DNA of 64,000 nt from Breviolum minutum Mf 1.05b.01 (GCA_000507305.1 DF240838.1:9155-73154), one strand, 5' to 3'; counted from the first letter of the stretch, positions 33,116 to 44,490 are shown. A program made the numbers and translations. The notes: a model not told the origin generated them from the letters alone.

Positions 33116-33218
33116 CTGTGAGACATCTTGATAGCTCCGCATCGCTCTGCAGGTGACAACGTGCCTCACTGTGGTGGAACAACGGAGCCAACTGTCCATG
33201 GTGAACAGGGGATCAAAC
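33116..33218 (-). CDS. Exon, unknown protein
   Basis: A GATGCTGAG acceptor and a CACAG|GTAACA donor bound 103 nt reading FDPLFTMDSWLRCSTTVRH or, in another frame, QLAPLFHHSEARCHLQSD. The frame is undecided. Confidence 0.45.
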
Positions 33219-33581
33219 CTCAGCATCAAAAATCCACGAGTTGGAGATGTTTATTTTCGGTGCCAAGCAATTTTTGAATGTAATTGGTGAAAAAAAGGGA
33301 GACAGAGGAATCAACACAAAGGAGTTCTTTCAAAATCTGGTTTTACCAAACAGTGTTTTTCCATACATCGATTGTATTGTGACATTTAGTTATTCCATGT
33401 GATATGGCTGGATGTGAAACGATATGACTGGAGGAGTCACACAACTCCAGCAATTCTGTCGCTGAGGCGTCAACTGGAACTTTCCGCAGTCACATTGACA
33501 CTGCTCGTCCTTTGAAACATCCCAACTGAGGAAAGTTGGCGAATTCAAACACCCAAAAGATCCGTGGAAACCCGAGTCTCA

Positions 33582-33701
33582 AGTGAGGAAGAACATTTCA
33601 GCCACGGCATCAACGTCAATTGATTCAGGCACTTCACCCAACTGAGCTCCCATGCGATGCCGGTAATCAGCATCCCCCGTAGGTTCTCCTGAGCCAAAGA
33701 G
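33582..33701 (-). CDS. Exon, unknown protein
   Basis: The frame reads GEPTGDADYRHRMGAQLG and EVPESIDVDAVAEMFF after a TTTAAG or GGCTCAG acceptor and ends at a TGA. Strong coding character. Confidence 0.55.
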
Positions 33702-34752
33702 CTTAAAGAAACTTTGAATGAAGCAACATCTTTTCGAAGTTCGATGAAATTCATGGCAACTTATATAACTGCCTAAACTTCAATGCATCAGGGCATATCC
33801 CACTTCAAGCGCTAAGGAAACATCCAGAATGGTACTGGTACTGAAAATACGTACGCTGAAACAAAGAATGAAGAAATCATGCCAAAAAAGTCTTTCCTTC
33901 ACTTCACAATGAACGCAGCTTGATATAGGACAATTCTATCTATAAATATGTAAATTATGAACATTGTGCGGAAGTAAAATTGGCTATCTGAAATATAGGC
34001 CCGCCCTATATACACCTTTTAACACATTAAAAATCGCCTATAGGCACTTGCAATATATTGCCATTCGCTACAACTTCTTTAGATTTCATCCCATGGTTTC
34101 ATTGCTTAAGACCTTCCGAATCAGCAACACGTCTCCCAAGTCTCCCAGGTCTCCCAGACCGGTAATGCTGATGGGATCTCTACACCAGCCAAAGTGCCGC
34201 ACCATCTGAGCCTCGGTATCAACCATCGGATCAGTGGGAAAATGACTGGATGGCTAACTTCCTCAAAAACCTGAGTTCTCCCAACAGAGTTTGTACTGTT
34301 TCAGTATGGCGGCCCACGGCAGCCCAATACAAAGCCTCAAACTTAACACGTCTGCAGGGTGGCATTAAGCAATGATGGTGCGGAAACTCAGGAACATCAA
34401 GATCTCCGTTCTAACGTGGCAACAAATGATCACTATCACACTCAGAATCTTCGGAGATAGTAATTCCATGGTGCTACTGGTTGCAAACAAGTGACCAATG
34501 CCAGTGTATGGAATCTACAATTCAACAGATCGCACAAACATGTGCAACCATCTTGTGCAACAATCTTGTTACAAGAGAAATGACATTTCTTGGCCCAAAA
34601 TCATGCTCCACTTTCTGAGGAAGTTGCGGTTTTTCCTTCCCCGTCCAACGCATCGACCTGTTGCGGGGTTGTCAGGGTGATATTTATATTGGTCCTTTAA
34701 TGGTACACTAACGCAGATGTATCACTGCGGAAACATGTCGTCACGTCGTCAC

Positions 34753-34919
34753 TGGTATGTTTTGAGTACTTCCACTGTATAAGGAGACATCGAAACATAG
34801 ACAATTTGGAGTCCAAATAAGTCCAAATATGGTTGCCAAAGGCGTGAAATTGCTCTATGACAAAAATCCGCCTGCGTTGTCCTGGATGCCAACAATGCCT
34901 CAACGGTGCTAGCCCTTCC
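34753..34919 (-). CDS. Exon, ankyrin-like
   Basis: A TTTTCTGCCAG acceptor and a ACCA|GTGACG donor bound 167 nt reading GRASTVEALLASRTTQAD, which resembles an ankyrin helix-2 and turn, then YLDLFGLQIVYVSMSPYT. Sits between other ankyrin-like exons. Confidence 0.55.
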
Positions 34920-35025
34920 CTGGCAGAAAAGGACAGGGTGATGAAAGGTTGCAACATCAACATCCATCAACAATGACAACAAATCATCAGAGATTCATAT
35001 CGAAATTTGGCATTGCCGAAACTAC

Positions 35026-35182
35026 CTGTGGTGACTTTGATGCTTTTGGATGCGTTTCGTCCCACTCCAAATTGGCTGGCTTCCAATGAAGGTCCCAACT
35101 TCACCTCGGCAGCTGCCAAGTGGAGTGGTGTGGCTCCGAAGATGTCTTGCCATTCCACCGTGGCGTTGCCTTCCAGTAAGGC
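35026..35182 (-). CDS. Ankyrin-repeat exon
   Basis: A CCCTTTCAG acceptor and a CACAG|GTAGTT donor bound 157 nt. ALLEGNATVEWQDIFGATPL followed by HLAAAEV is a textbook ankyrin boundary: end of one repeat, then the G-TPLHLAA signature. The rest (KLGPSLEASQFG...) is linker. Ankyrin repeats bind protein partners; the partner is unknown. Confidence 0.75.
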
Positions 35183-35530
35183 CTGAAAGGGGATAGAAAA
35201 CATTTGGAACAAAATCACATCAAAATGAAAAGATCATTGTCAAATGTTTAGTTCTTTTTGGTTTCAAACATTGTCAAACGATTGCTGTGATCGGTTATGA
35301 ATATATCAAGTCAAATCAGATTTAAATCAGTATCTGTCATATCTACTGCAATAATACCATGTAATTCATTGCAATTCTACGTAATGATTATGCACCGCAA
35401 GTCGTATATTTCTACTGCTGACTTGCTGAAGATCAGAGATCTTCGGAACCTGAACTTGAGAGACATCAGTGCCCTCCGTAGCTTCCCTGCAGTTTCTTCC
35501 AACTAACGACTCGATCTTCGACGTCTTGAC

Positions 35531-35645
35531 CTCCACGACGGCTGCGTTGGCACTGAAATGCAAGGCCGTGCGATTGCGATAGGTCGCAGCATCAGATCGT
35601 GCCCCAGCCCTGTACACTTCGACAACACCAGGCGAAGTAAAAAGC
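35531..35645 (-). CDS. Ankyrin-repeat exon
   Basis: A TGTGTTTAG acceptor opens a frame reading GVVEVYRAGARSDAATYRN and RTALHFSANAAVVE before a GTCAAG donor. TALHFSA is the degenerate TPLHLAA signature. Confidence 0.6.
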
Positions 35646-35946
35646 CTAAACACATTTGGATCAGGTTTGAAAAACGTTGAAACAGTGTTTGTGATCTGAA
35701 ATTCATTTGATGGCCTAATGTGAAAGCACATTTGTCCAGTCTTGATTTGGTGTTGCACCCAGGTCAAATGGAAGGTAAAACAAATTCCTCTTCAGCTGGC
35801 AGTTGGCTGTGCGTTTGTAGCATCAAATGCCGGGATTCAAAGGAGAGTTGGAGGTAGCCACAGTTTAGTTTAGGGACACAAATTATAAATGCTACCAATC
35901 TCATTCAAGTGAATCCAAACTCATTCATTTTCAAACCCAGCTTCAT

Positions 35947-36036
35947 TGCATCCGCCTCAACAGAATGTTCACAATGTTGGCCCCTTTCTGTGGCCCTTGT
36001 GCTGCCAGATGCAACGCCGTGGAGCCGTTGGCCATC
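35947..36036 (-). CDS. Ankyrin-repeat exon
   Basis: A CATGTACAG acceptor opens a frame reading MANGSTALHLAAQGPQKG and ANIVNILLRR: a nearly complete ankyrin repeat core. The donor near 35947 is not canonical GT. Confidence 0.7.
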
Positions 36037-36231
36037 CTGTACATGTGAAGCTGATATGCAAAAAGCAGGGCTTTTCAGATCCACCCAACTCACACAAGAA
36101 AAACGAAGCATGAAGACATGGATGTGAGATGATTTGAAATTGCAGTAGGACCCAGATTAAAGTTATAGTGTTTTAGCATGTTTTCTATACAACTGAGAGT
36201 CTGCTAATGCTCACATCTTGGCCTAGTCTGG

Positions 36232-36444
36232 ATGCTACATGCTTGGTACCCAGCCTTTGCCATACAGGAACAGTTTGCAGCAGAAACCTCGAAATTCGCA
36301 CAGCGAGTTGTTGAGTCGGATCATCCTAATCATCCAAGCTGGGATCTAATGAATCGTTCTCACTGGCGTGATGTTTCTGCGGGGTTGAGTCACAAAGCGA
36401 TTGCCGTGGTTGAATTCAGTAATTTGGAGCCAAGTCAGTCATGA
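36232..36444 (+). CDS. Possible plus-strand open frame, 70 aa
   Basis: An uninterrupted frame reads EQFAAETSKFAQRVVESDH, SWDLMNRSHWRDVSAG and KAIAVVEFSNLEPSQS before a TGA. It looks like real protein and lies against the minus ankyrin exons. Could be a remnant of a mobile or inserted gene; no family recognised. Confidence 0.4.
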   Translation: MLHAWYPAFAIQEQFAAETSKFAQRVVESDHPNHPSWDLMNRSHWRDVSAGLSHKAIAVVEFSNLEPSQS

Positions 36445-36612
36445 AGTATAGTTAGCAAATAAGCATTCTTGAGTATATCACTATGTGTGTAGCTATGCGG
36501 GTATGTATAATAAGTAATTCAGCAAATCAAATTTCCAATTCATTTTCATCAAACCAAAACAAACATCATCAGATACATCCAAATATATCGAATCATCACC
36601 ATGTCATGACAC

Positions 36613-36750
36613 GAATTGACCAAGTAGCTCCACAGCGCTCGGCTGCTCTGCTAAGGCTGCAGCGCCCAACACACTGATACCCTGATGGTCAACTTGAATC
36701 AGCGACACATTGCGCCTGCAACGTCCAGCTGAGGCTCTTGGTGATTGTAC
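36613..36750 (-). CDS. Ankyrin-like exon
   Basis: A TTTTCCACAG acceptor and a CAATTC|GTGTCA donor bound exactly 46 codons. VSLIQVDHQGISVLGAAAL and AEQPSAVELLGQF follow the ankyrin pattern (D-x-G-x-x-x-L-x-x-A-A, then V-x-L-L). Confidence 0.65.
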
Positions 36751-37332
36751 CTGTGGAAAAATAGACCTTTAAGCAAACCAATATTTAGAATGTGTTTGAC
36801 ACTCGACTCATGTCAGCGTAAGGCACATGTTACCTAGACCCACCTATACCTAGATTCAGCAAAATCACCCTGTACATTCACTGCAGTCGACTTGGAGACC
36901 TAGGAAGATGTTTAAACTCAGATAGGCAGTGCCGCCAAGAGACGTGACCAAAAACCTCGTGCAAAGAGAAAATCATTAAAGTGAAGGGAAAAGGCAAAAG
37001 GAAACATTCAACTTGACTCTGCTGTGGACAAACTGGCGTATGTGGACATAGCGGATCTTTTTAAAACAGCGGGGCTGCTGGGTGCTTTGTCAGTTCCCAC
37101 TGAGCCCCAGTCAAATCTCCACAGCAAGCTATCACATCTGCATTGTCCAAACAATCCGAATTGCGGGCCAAAAGACTCAGCGACTTTCACTTGTCCTTTT
37201 TCCAGAGTCTCAAAAATCATGCTTCGCCCATTGTCCTGGGTCAGGGATGATCGATGGTAATACCACCCACGCTATGCTCAAAACGATTCTGAACGTTCCG
37301 TAGTCGACCCAAAATTGAAACATCTCAGCCAC

Positions 37333-37436
37333 CGTTGTCCACCGAGTTTCATCCGTGACATAAGGCGAATAGCCTTGCTCCAGAATCATCTGTCGAACCA
37401 GGGTGACCTCAGCTGAAAATGCAGGGCCTAACTGAC
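37333..37436 (-). CDS. Ankyrin-like exon (half repeat)
   Basis: The frame reads AEVTLVRQMILEQGYSPYV and TDETRWTT before an ACG|GTGGCT donor: the second helix, turn and start of the next ankyrin repeat. The acceptor is one of three adjacent AGs. Confidence 0.5.
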
Positions 37437-37593
37437 TGGCAACCACAAAAAAAGGGTTCCTGCATTGCATGTGTTTCTGCAGGAAGCGTCCTGATCCTCG
37501 AGGAAAACAAATGATATAACATGAACATCTTTAAGAACACATCATCACATCATCTTAAGCAATATTCCAATCCTTTACATTAGGTAGGACTCA

Positions 37594-37689
37594 TGATTGC
37601 CATTTGTCCCCTTCCTGCAACCCAAAGGCGTTCCCAAAGCCACCAGCTGCTTCCAAGGCGAAACCGTTGTTGGCATCGAAGATGGGAAG
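37594..37689 (-). CDS. Possible ankyrin-like exon
   Basis: A CCGAACAG acceptor opens a frame reading LPIFDANNGFALEAAGGFG and NAFGLQEGDKW. DANNG-A-EAA-G-G is ankyrin-like but degenerate. Confidence 0.45.
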
Positions 37690-38920
37690 CTGTTCGGAGC
37701 GAGTGTCAAGGATCAAAACAAAAAAAAGTTTCAGGCGGGTCCAATTCACCGACTTTGACTTGGTGATAGCCATTGCAATTGCCATTTTTTGAATGGGACA
37801 CTTTGAGGGAGCGTGACACAAGCTTGAAACAGGACACTAAGTAGGATGTGCCACTACGACTGTAAAACAACACCATGAATGACCAATAAACCAATGACTT
37901 AACATTTAAAATGTTGAAAGCCCATTGCGCCCATGAGCAATTATGGCCATGCGATGGAAGTCATACGTTTGGACCCCTGACCACCGAGCCCCATATCTCC
38001 GTGATGCTAAGGAACCAAGTGCAGATGTTGTTGGGCTAGGGCCAATTGTAATGGCAGCAATCGTTGCTCATCTTTGCTTCGAAGGTTAGCTCCTGAAATC
38101 ATTGTTCACGATTGAAGATGTCTTCACAACAAACTCACCCGTGTTATAAACATTTCGATGCTCCTGAGAATTACGCTATCAATGAATTAATGGATGGCGT
38201 CCGTTTGGCGAAAGAAGTTGTACAAGTCGGTACCATTGGGCTCTGGGAGGCTTTGCAGTCACGACAGAATTATGGAAAAAAATGATTATTTTTACCACAG
38301 ATTTCCTGTGACTGTGACCCCCGTTAAGGTGAAATCAGGTTTACGGATGGAGATGTTTTTTCCAGATATAATGGTTTCATATTTAAAGCTCAACACATCA
38401 ACAGCGAGAGGATAGACAGCTGGACAGGTTAGAGAGAAAAGAAAACACCCGAACCTGAAAACGTTTCATCATGTGGACCTCTACCCCAAGAGCATGACAT
38501 CGGAAAAGCCAACGTACACAGCCTGGTAACTTTCAAAAATATCAACCAGGGATCTCTTCGATAAGAAAGCACCAAACAACACTACCACACTTCGACTCCT
38601 TTTACACAGCAAGCCGTACCTCTGGGTTTATCAATGAACTACGGGTAGGAAAAACGGCCCCTGTGGACGGCTGTGACAGGAACCTGTGAGCAATGGAGCT
38701 GAGCATGACGTGTGGTCAAACATGGCAGTGCGTCAAAACGCTGTGCAAAAGTTCGACAAATCATATGATAAAATTGATAAACATACACAAACCACACACT
38801 TCTCACACATTCGGCCCTTCACCTCGTTACACCCAGAACACAACTCTGACTTTCATGCCTATTGCTCACTGCTGTCATTCAGCCGTTCCTTGTATTTTAA
38901 ACGAATTCTCGCTGGTGGTT
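37690..38920. other. Stretch without a supported exon
   Basis: Only a 73-residue plus frame at 38194-38415 (YHRFPVTVTPVKVKSGL) has some protein character. No splice-bounded exon was found. Confidence 0.25.
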
Positions 38921-39033
38921 TTTCAGTGGAGTAGAGTCGCCACTTCCTTTCAACAGCAGTGTGGACATCAAAACGTCCCAAGTCTTTGCATTTGCCGGTA
39001 TTTGCTGAGAGTCCGGTGTCTTGGACCATTTCA
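38921..39033 (-). CDS. Putative exon, unknown protein
   Basis: A TATCTAG acceptor follows a TATATA run. Joined to the previous exon (39121-39231) the frame reads KWSKTPDSQQIPANAKTW; a second frame reads LGRFDVHTAVERKWRLY. Frame undecided. Confidence 0.45.
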
Positions 39034-39120
39034 CTAGATATGTGTATATATATATACATACATGCATAAGTACGCATGCACATTGGCATATGAGAAGCCA
39101 ATATATTGCCATGAAAATAC

Positions 39121-39231
39121 CTTGGGATTCTGTTAGCCTCAGGTGCCCATTTGGTCTCTGAACATCAAAGGTAAACATGCTATTGATGAGATGAATAGTC
39201 CCAACCTCGAGGAAACTCCAACTTTTAGAAG
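39121..39231 (-). CDS. Exon, unknown protein
   Basis: A TTTTTGCAG acceptor and a CCCAAG|GTATTT donor bound 111 nt (37 codons) reading SWSFLEVGTIHLINSMFTF and DVQRPNGHLRLTESQ. In frame with the exon upstream. Confidence 0.6.
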
Positions 39232-39283
39232 CTGCAAAAAATTGATTACAAAATAGACATAATTGACATAACAAGTGAACTAC

Positions 39284-39480
39284 CTTTAAAGAAAAGGAAC
39301 ACAATGATACCAAACGTTTTTTTACATATTCCATCATATTGCCAACTCGTTGTGCATTGTTGTGCGTGCAAATCTGGACTCTCCGCACCGGGCGCGGAAG
39401 TTGATTCACAGATCTTTCACCCACGGTGAAGCTGAGCCCGTCCCAAGGAAGTTGCCCATCATATGGCAAGGTCGTAGCAA
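39284..39480 (-). CDS. Exon, unknown protein
   Basis: A CCAAACCAG acceptor and an AAAG|GTAGTT donor bound 197 nt reading GQLPWDGLSFTVGERSVNQ, PRPVRRVQICTHNNAQRVG and MMEYVKKRLVSL. The open frame continues through both following introns for 205 residues, which looks accidental. Confidence 0.55.
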
Positions 39481-40639
39481 CTGGTTTGGGAATTACATGG
39501 ATTTCTTGAAACATATCAAGTATATCAAGTGGCTGTGGCCGGACCTGATTACATCATAGTTTAACCTGGAAAATATCTAACATAGTTGCCCCAAATGAGA
39601 AATGTTGAGAAATGGTAGGATGAGGAACTGGACCTAGACCTAGCCCCAACAATCACCAGGTTAGACGTGTTTCAGAATGACTCAGAATGAAGATATCCAT
39701 GCACATGTGAAAACTATCCCATGCTGAACAGGGTCACAGAATTTCATAAAAGTATGCAATATGAAATATATATAATATACAATATAAAATATATATCATA
39801 TATATTCTATAAAATCCAAACCAACCCCCCCGAAATGAAAGCCATGAAGTCAAACAGTAAAAGCTCTTTCAAAGTCTCCCACTGTCAAGTGCATTGGCCA
39901 CATCCCTCGGAACATCACATTTTGTTGGAGACTTCAGCAGGTGCACGGGGTTTGATTGAAAGATACCATCAGATCAAGGGCTACACTGCTACACCAATGC
40001 AAAGCCTTGAAATGTGAAGAAAAAGCATGGAATGAGAATGAATGGTAAAGGATGGTAAAGGTCGTATTCTCTTGGGTGCCGCTCAAAATGATTGCTCCCC
40101 AAAATGGGTACCAAACAAAAATCACTCTTTCTTCCTACCTCGAGATATTTTGAGCTATTGCATCCATTGCATGCATTGACATTTATACCTTCACAGTGGA
40201 GAAACTGCCATAAGGGTGCCACTCAAGTCAAGTTCCATAAGTTGCGAGCAATCAGTTTTGCAGGAAAGCAAAAATCAGTTGCCCACAAGAAAAAAACATG
40301 AGAAACGAATCAAATAACTACTGAGATCTACTGAGTATAGTTGAATTTCTTTGGCACTGTTTCTGGCTTCATGGCGTTGCACGGTTTCACAGCTATTTGA
40401 CATTGCTCAAGCACTGCCTCTGCTAGAGTTCCTACCTTGAAACTGGTGCTTAAATGTTTAAACAAAGAAACGTCTGCATGGCGGCTAAGCTAGGCTCGAT
40501 GATGCGAGCCGTGAGAAGTGCAGCGACGATTCGGGATCAGTTTCCATGAGTTTCCCTTGTTCTCAAGTAAGATGAATCACGAAATGAACTTCTACAACTA
40601 ACCGGAGATGATCCAGAGATGGTCACGTTTGGTGACTGG

Positions 40640-40760
40640 ATAAAAAAACTATCTCGAAAACTTTTCCCACTGTTCCATGTCGTCTGCTCTTCGACTTCAA
40701 AGTTTCCGCTCAACGGTGTGCGAAGAGAGTTGGGATATGGGGCACACCATTGGCAGGAAG
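40640..40760 (-). CDS. Putative exon, unknown protein
   Basis: The frame reads CQWCAPYPNSLRTPLSGN and FEVEEQTTWNSGKSFRD. Limits unclear. Confidence 0.4.
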
Positions 40761-40939
40761 AGGCGCCTTGGAAAAACGGGGAGTGAACAATCTGAGCTTT
40801 CATATAACCCAAGAAGAGGCGTTAAGTTAATAATTATTTCAACATCATTCATTAAAGATTGTATAACAAATCTATAGTCAGGTTGAAAAACGTCAGCAAT
40901 GCTGCTGGATGAAACCGAGATGGTTTAGAGGAAGTTCCT

Positions 40940-41401
40940 ATGAGAAAAGATCAACCAATCGCTTTTTTTGGGGCGCACCTCAAATCATCTCCTGAAGGTC
41001 ATATCACTATGACGCATGCGGATACTCAAGTACCTTTTGGTCTGAAGACTGGCACCGTACTGCCCCGCATTGTCAAATTCGAGTTGCTTCCTTTTTGTCC
41101 AGCGCACCGTGCCTACATTTGCAAACCATCCATGATCTTGACATATCTTGACCAGTTCAACCCCGTGACGGCTAAGGCGAAAAGATACAGCTGGAGAGGA
41201 CCGAAGACACTCTCCAGTTTTGGAGATGAATTGCGCCCATGGAATTTGGATCACTTCCGCATCAGGTTTGAGCCTGGTGCGGCTTGGGATTGGTTAACTA
41301 ACGCGATCCAATGCCAAAAGACGCAAGTGAACCAGCTTTTCACTGTCAAGAATGAGCAGTCTTGCCAAAGATTCATTGGGAATTTTGTCACATTTTTGTG
41401 A
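40940..41401 (+). CDS. Possible plus-strand open frame, 153 aa
   Basis: Longest plus frame free of low complexity. It reads HADTQVPFGLKTGTVLPRI, CKPSMILTYLDQFNPV and DELRPWNLDHFRIRFEPG. The opposite strand is also open (SRHGVELVKICQDHGWF and KRKQLEFDNAGQYGAS). Strand and reality are unresolved. Confidence 0.3.
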   Translation: MRKDQPIAFFGAHLKSSPEGHITMTHADTQVPFGLKTGTVLPRIVKFELLPFCPAHRAYICKPSMILTYLDQFNPVTAKAKRYSWRGPKTLSSFGDELRPWNLDHFRIRFEPGAAWDWLTNAIQCQKTQVNQLFTVKNEQSCQRFIGNFVTFL

Positions 41402-41639
41402 CTGTGCCACTTGAAATCATTGCAGACTCGGGAAGTCCCGGTATCATAAGTGAATCGATGGCTTTCATCTATAGTATCCTCTTTAGTGAAACCCGAAATG
41501 CCCAAGTGTATCCAATCCATGCTCATATGTTCAAAGAAAATATAGTTAGAGTGGACTTCCCAAACTTATGCATTTAGGGTCGGAGGCATGACCATCTCTC
41601 AACATCTGAGCAGTACTACATCTTCATATTTTTTCAAGC

Positions 41640-41871
41640 TCAGTGGCCTTGTACATAATTTTACAAGGTGATCAATCAGCAACTGTTGGTAGCTTCTCGT
41701 CACAATTTCCTTAACTTCACTGAGGTGTCTTCCCGAGCGGCACTGGCACAGGGAACCAACGGACCGTTTTTCGCGTGATTTGTTGGACAAAGTGATGTCC
41801 GGAAGAGTCAACACAAGGCCCTGGCGCAAGGTCGAAAAGCCTACCCCAAAGGACCCAAGCTCGAAAATCAT
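41640..41871 (-). CDS. Putative exon, unknown protein
   Basis: The frame reads FSTLRQGLVLTLPDITLSN, CRSGRHLSEVKEIVTRSYQ and LLIDHLVKLC over about 75 residues. Codon use is acceptable; splice sites not settled. Confidence 0.45.
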
Positions 41872-42227
41872 GGGATCTACATCTGATACACATTGGCACC
41901 AAGTACACTGGGGCCAAACATAAAGCTAGATTCTTCAAAGTGAACCACGAAAAACTTTACACTCCCTGAGGGGGGTATGGCATCACGAAGGCAATCTTTT
42001 ATCCATCGATGGAAAAGCAAAAATGCCCATGGACAGAAAATCAAAAATGCAGTAGCAATCTCTGGCCAAATCGGATACTCAAAGTGGAATGATAGCTTTA
42101 CGTTACAAAGTCCTGCCGAGAATAAATGCAAAACATGGGATCCTCATATACTCTGGATACTATCAAATTTATTTCGACGAATATCTGCATGAAGAAATTT
42201 TGATCTGGATGAATATCTACCCACCCA

Positions 42228-42230
42228 NNN
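42228..42230. other. Undetermined bases in low-complexity tract
   Basis: Three N lie directly before a poly-C/poly-A run at 42231-42260, presumably a sequencing or assembly difficulty. Confidence 0.95.
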
Positions 42231-42689
42231 CACCACCCCCCCCCCAAAAAAAAAAAAAAACTTCATCCATCTTCATCCTTATCTCCCGAAACCTCATGGC
42301 AGCTCAGCGTCGGCTCCATGACTGCCTGGGCCGGATATCTACGTCCGACTGTCAATATTCTGACCCAAAATGATCCCAAATCAAAAAGCACCCTGTTTTT
42401 CTGCGGCTGAGTTTAAATGACTTATCTTAAATTACTATTCAATGCTGCCAATTGTGCGGTTACTGCTTACATATTAGCATCGCTATCAATTTGTATCCTA
42501 TGGTCCTGTAGTGTATCGTTTCATCTCCTTTCCATGTGCAAAAGTGGGAAGCCACCCCTTCAACAAAAGTAACAAGGGTGCAAGAGATCATGATCATGTC
42601 CAATCTAAGTATCCAACCTTGACACGACGGAAAAAAATAAATATATACCTGATATAGATATATATATATATACACAAACATCGCAATCC

Positions 42690-42920
42690 TTGAGGGAGTG
42701 CCGAGGGAACCCAACGAAAAACACGCCAAGCTTCACATATTCGGAGCTCCAAAGAGTCATCCTCTCCTTGTGGGCTAGAAATGTGAAGCGGTTGCAAGGA
42801 GAGTGTCTGTGACCTAAATGGTTTTGAAAGAGTTGTGCACATTTTCCCGTATGATTTAAACTCCAGTCTCCAAATCGTATCGATCTTCCGTCTTCTTTGG
42901 ACATGGTTTTCCCCGAACAT
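42690..42920 (-). CDS. Putative exon, unknown protein
   Basis: The frame reads QRRRKIDTIWRLEFKSYG, LSKPFRSQTLSLQPLH and EDDSLELRICEAWRVFRW over about 70 residues. A second frame is open in parallel. No domain recognised. Confidence 0.4.
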
Positions 42921-43394
42921 CTGGTGCCTATCCTGGCATGCATTGCAAGAACAAAAGAGGGACTGCTGCGTCCAAGCACATGCACAGAAAGAACATGCTA
43001 GTACTCTAGATGATTCATAGTCATAGCGACCACCTGCAATTAGATCCGATTAGGGATTTTGCAAACTGACAAATCGCGATAAATCACTATAAGATACTAC
43101 ATAGACATATTATCTATATCAATGTACATTATTAAAGTTATTTAAAATACAACTGCCTCCCATATCCTGACAGTGTCCTTGATCTATCTTCATCCATCAT
43201 CTTCCCTCCACTCTCAGACTTTTGACCCCAAACTTGGCCAAGTAGCATGAGTGTGAGGCTCTGTTACGACCATCACGCCATTTGACATCTCCTCCAGAGC
43301 TTCATTTAGGTTGACTTGGATATGTTTCAAATATTTTCTAAATGAATTACAAGAGAGAAAATTGGTTCAAATCAAAGCAGTAGCAGTAGTTCTT

Positions 43395-43470
43395 GCCTTC
43401 GTCATCATCATTTTCCTCCTCCTCCTCCTCATCATCATCAGCACGATAGTCATCATCATCGTCATCATCA
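43395..43470. repeat. ATC/CTC triplet-rich low complexity
   Basis: Runs of CATCATCAT, CCTCCTCCTCCTCCTC and CATCATCGTC. The hydrophobic Ile/Leu/Val plus frame here is an artefact of it. Confidence 0.75.
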
Positions 43471-43625
43471 CCACACCGGCTGTTTTGGAGCTAGCATCAT
43501 CAAAAAACCAGCTGTATGTGATTGATGAGGGCTCAAAACCCTTCTAGTGAAATCCAAGCTTTTGATCAAGGAATATCAAGGACATTATGGAGACTTTCGT
43601 CAGCCTGACATATGTGCATTGTAAC

Positions 43626-43740
43626 CATAGCCGCGGTATCCAGTTGTCGGTGATGTCCTCTAGCTTCACATCTTCACCGCTGCTCAACTCTCGGGTCAGT
43701 CGATCGCTCTTTGGGCGACTCGGCCTCGGACGTCCGAGGC
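43626..43740 (-). CDS. Exon, unknown protein
   Basis: A CCATCAACAG acceptor and a CTATG|GTTACA donor bound 115 nt reading GRPRPSRPKSDRLTRELSS and GEDVKLEDITDNWIPRLW. Begins with a perfect 18-bp palindrome (43723-43740). Confidence 0.65.
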
Positions 43741-44279
43741 CTGTTGATGGAACACACGTGCATTTGAAATGATTCAAAGCAACAATCAATCTTTAGATTG
43801 TCTCTTTATCATTTCATTTATCATCATGTATTTATAGTTTTGATGCAAACACATGCAGTACATTTGTTTGAATATCTAAAGCTACAAAACAATAATCGTT
43901 GAGCAATGCTTTACTCACTTTTGTTCTTCCGCAATTAGGCAGAATCAAACATCAACATCTTTTCAAAGGGAACATGTGGGTACCCTTGGGGGGGGGTACC
44001 CTAGCAGTTTGTTCCCTAAGTATTCCCCCGAAGGCCTATATGGCCCATATATGTACTAGGTACATGCTGGGACAAATCGAGGGTGCTGCCCAAAGGGTGC
44101 CCACATGTTCCATTTGATCTGTCTAAAGCAGTGGGTTGTATGCCAAATTATCAAATAACAATACCCAAAGAAGTCAAAGTATGAATATGAATATCTGAAT
44201 GGGAAATGATTTAAGCATAATCTTCCCTGAAGCAAAAGTGCCAGGTATACAACCTGCTCTGCTATCATTGAACAGCAGT

Positions 44280-44335
44280 AAAGATAACGACGACAACCAC
44301 AACGGCAACCACAACCACAACAACAACATTTGGTG
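44280..44335. repeat. CAACCA/CAACAA low complexity
   Basis: Imperfect CAACCACAACGGCAACC and CAACAACAAC runs. Confidence 0.7.
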
Positions 44336-44382
44336 CTTTTTGTTGACAAGCAGCACCAAAACAAATACACAAGACAAAAGCA

Positions 44383-44490
44383 TCATATCCCTTGCTGAAT
44401 TCCTTTGCCAAGTCGCTTCTGCTGAGCGGCTTCCTTCTCGGGCATGGTCTGCCACGCAGTTCGGACATGTTTGCACGAAATGCAGACATA
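44383..44490 (-). CDS. Exon with CxxC, possibly 3'-terminal
   Basis: A TCCAACAG acceptor opens a frame reading YVCISCKHVRTAWQTMPEK and EAAQQKRLGKGIQQG, then a TGA at 44385-44383. CISC resembles a zinc-knuckle half-site and the tail is basic. It could end the ankyrin gene lying upstream (45.4-49 kb), but the connection is a guess. Confidence 0.55.
   Translation of the reverse strand, partial: YVCISCKHVRTAWQTMPEKEAAQQKRLGKGIQQGI

Noticed and set aside
38897-39514. Single 205-residue minus gene
   Set aside because: The frame runs through two good GT-AG introns and a TATATA tract; it is better split into three exons.
43311-43547. Plus-strand membrane protein frame rich in Ile/Leu/Val
   Set aside because: It follows the ATC/CTC triplet repeats, and the opposite strand holds a spliced exon beside it.
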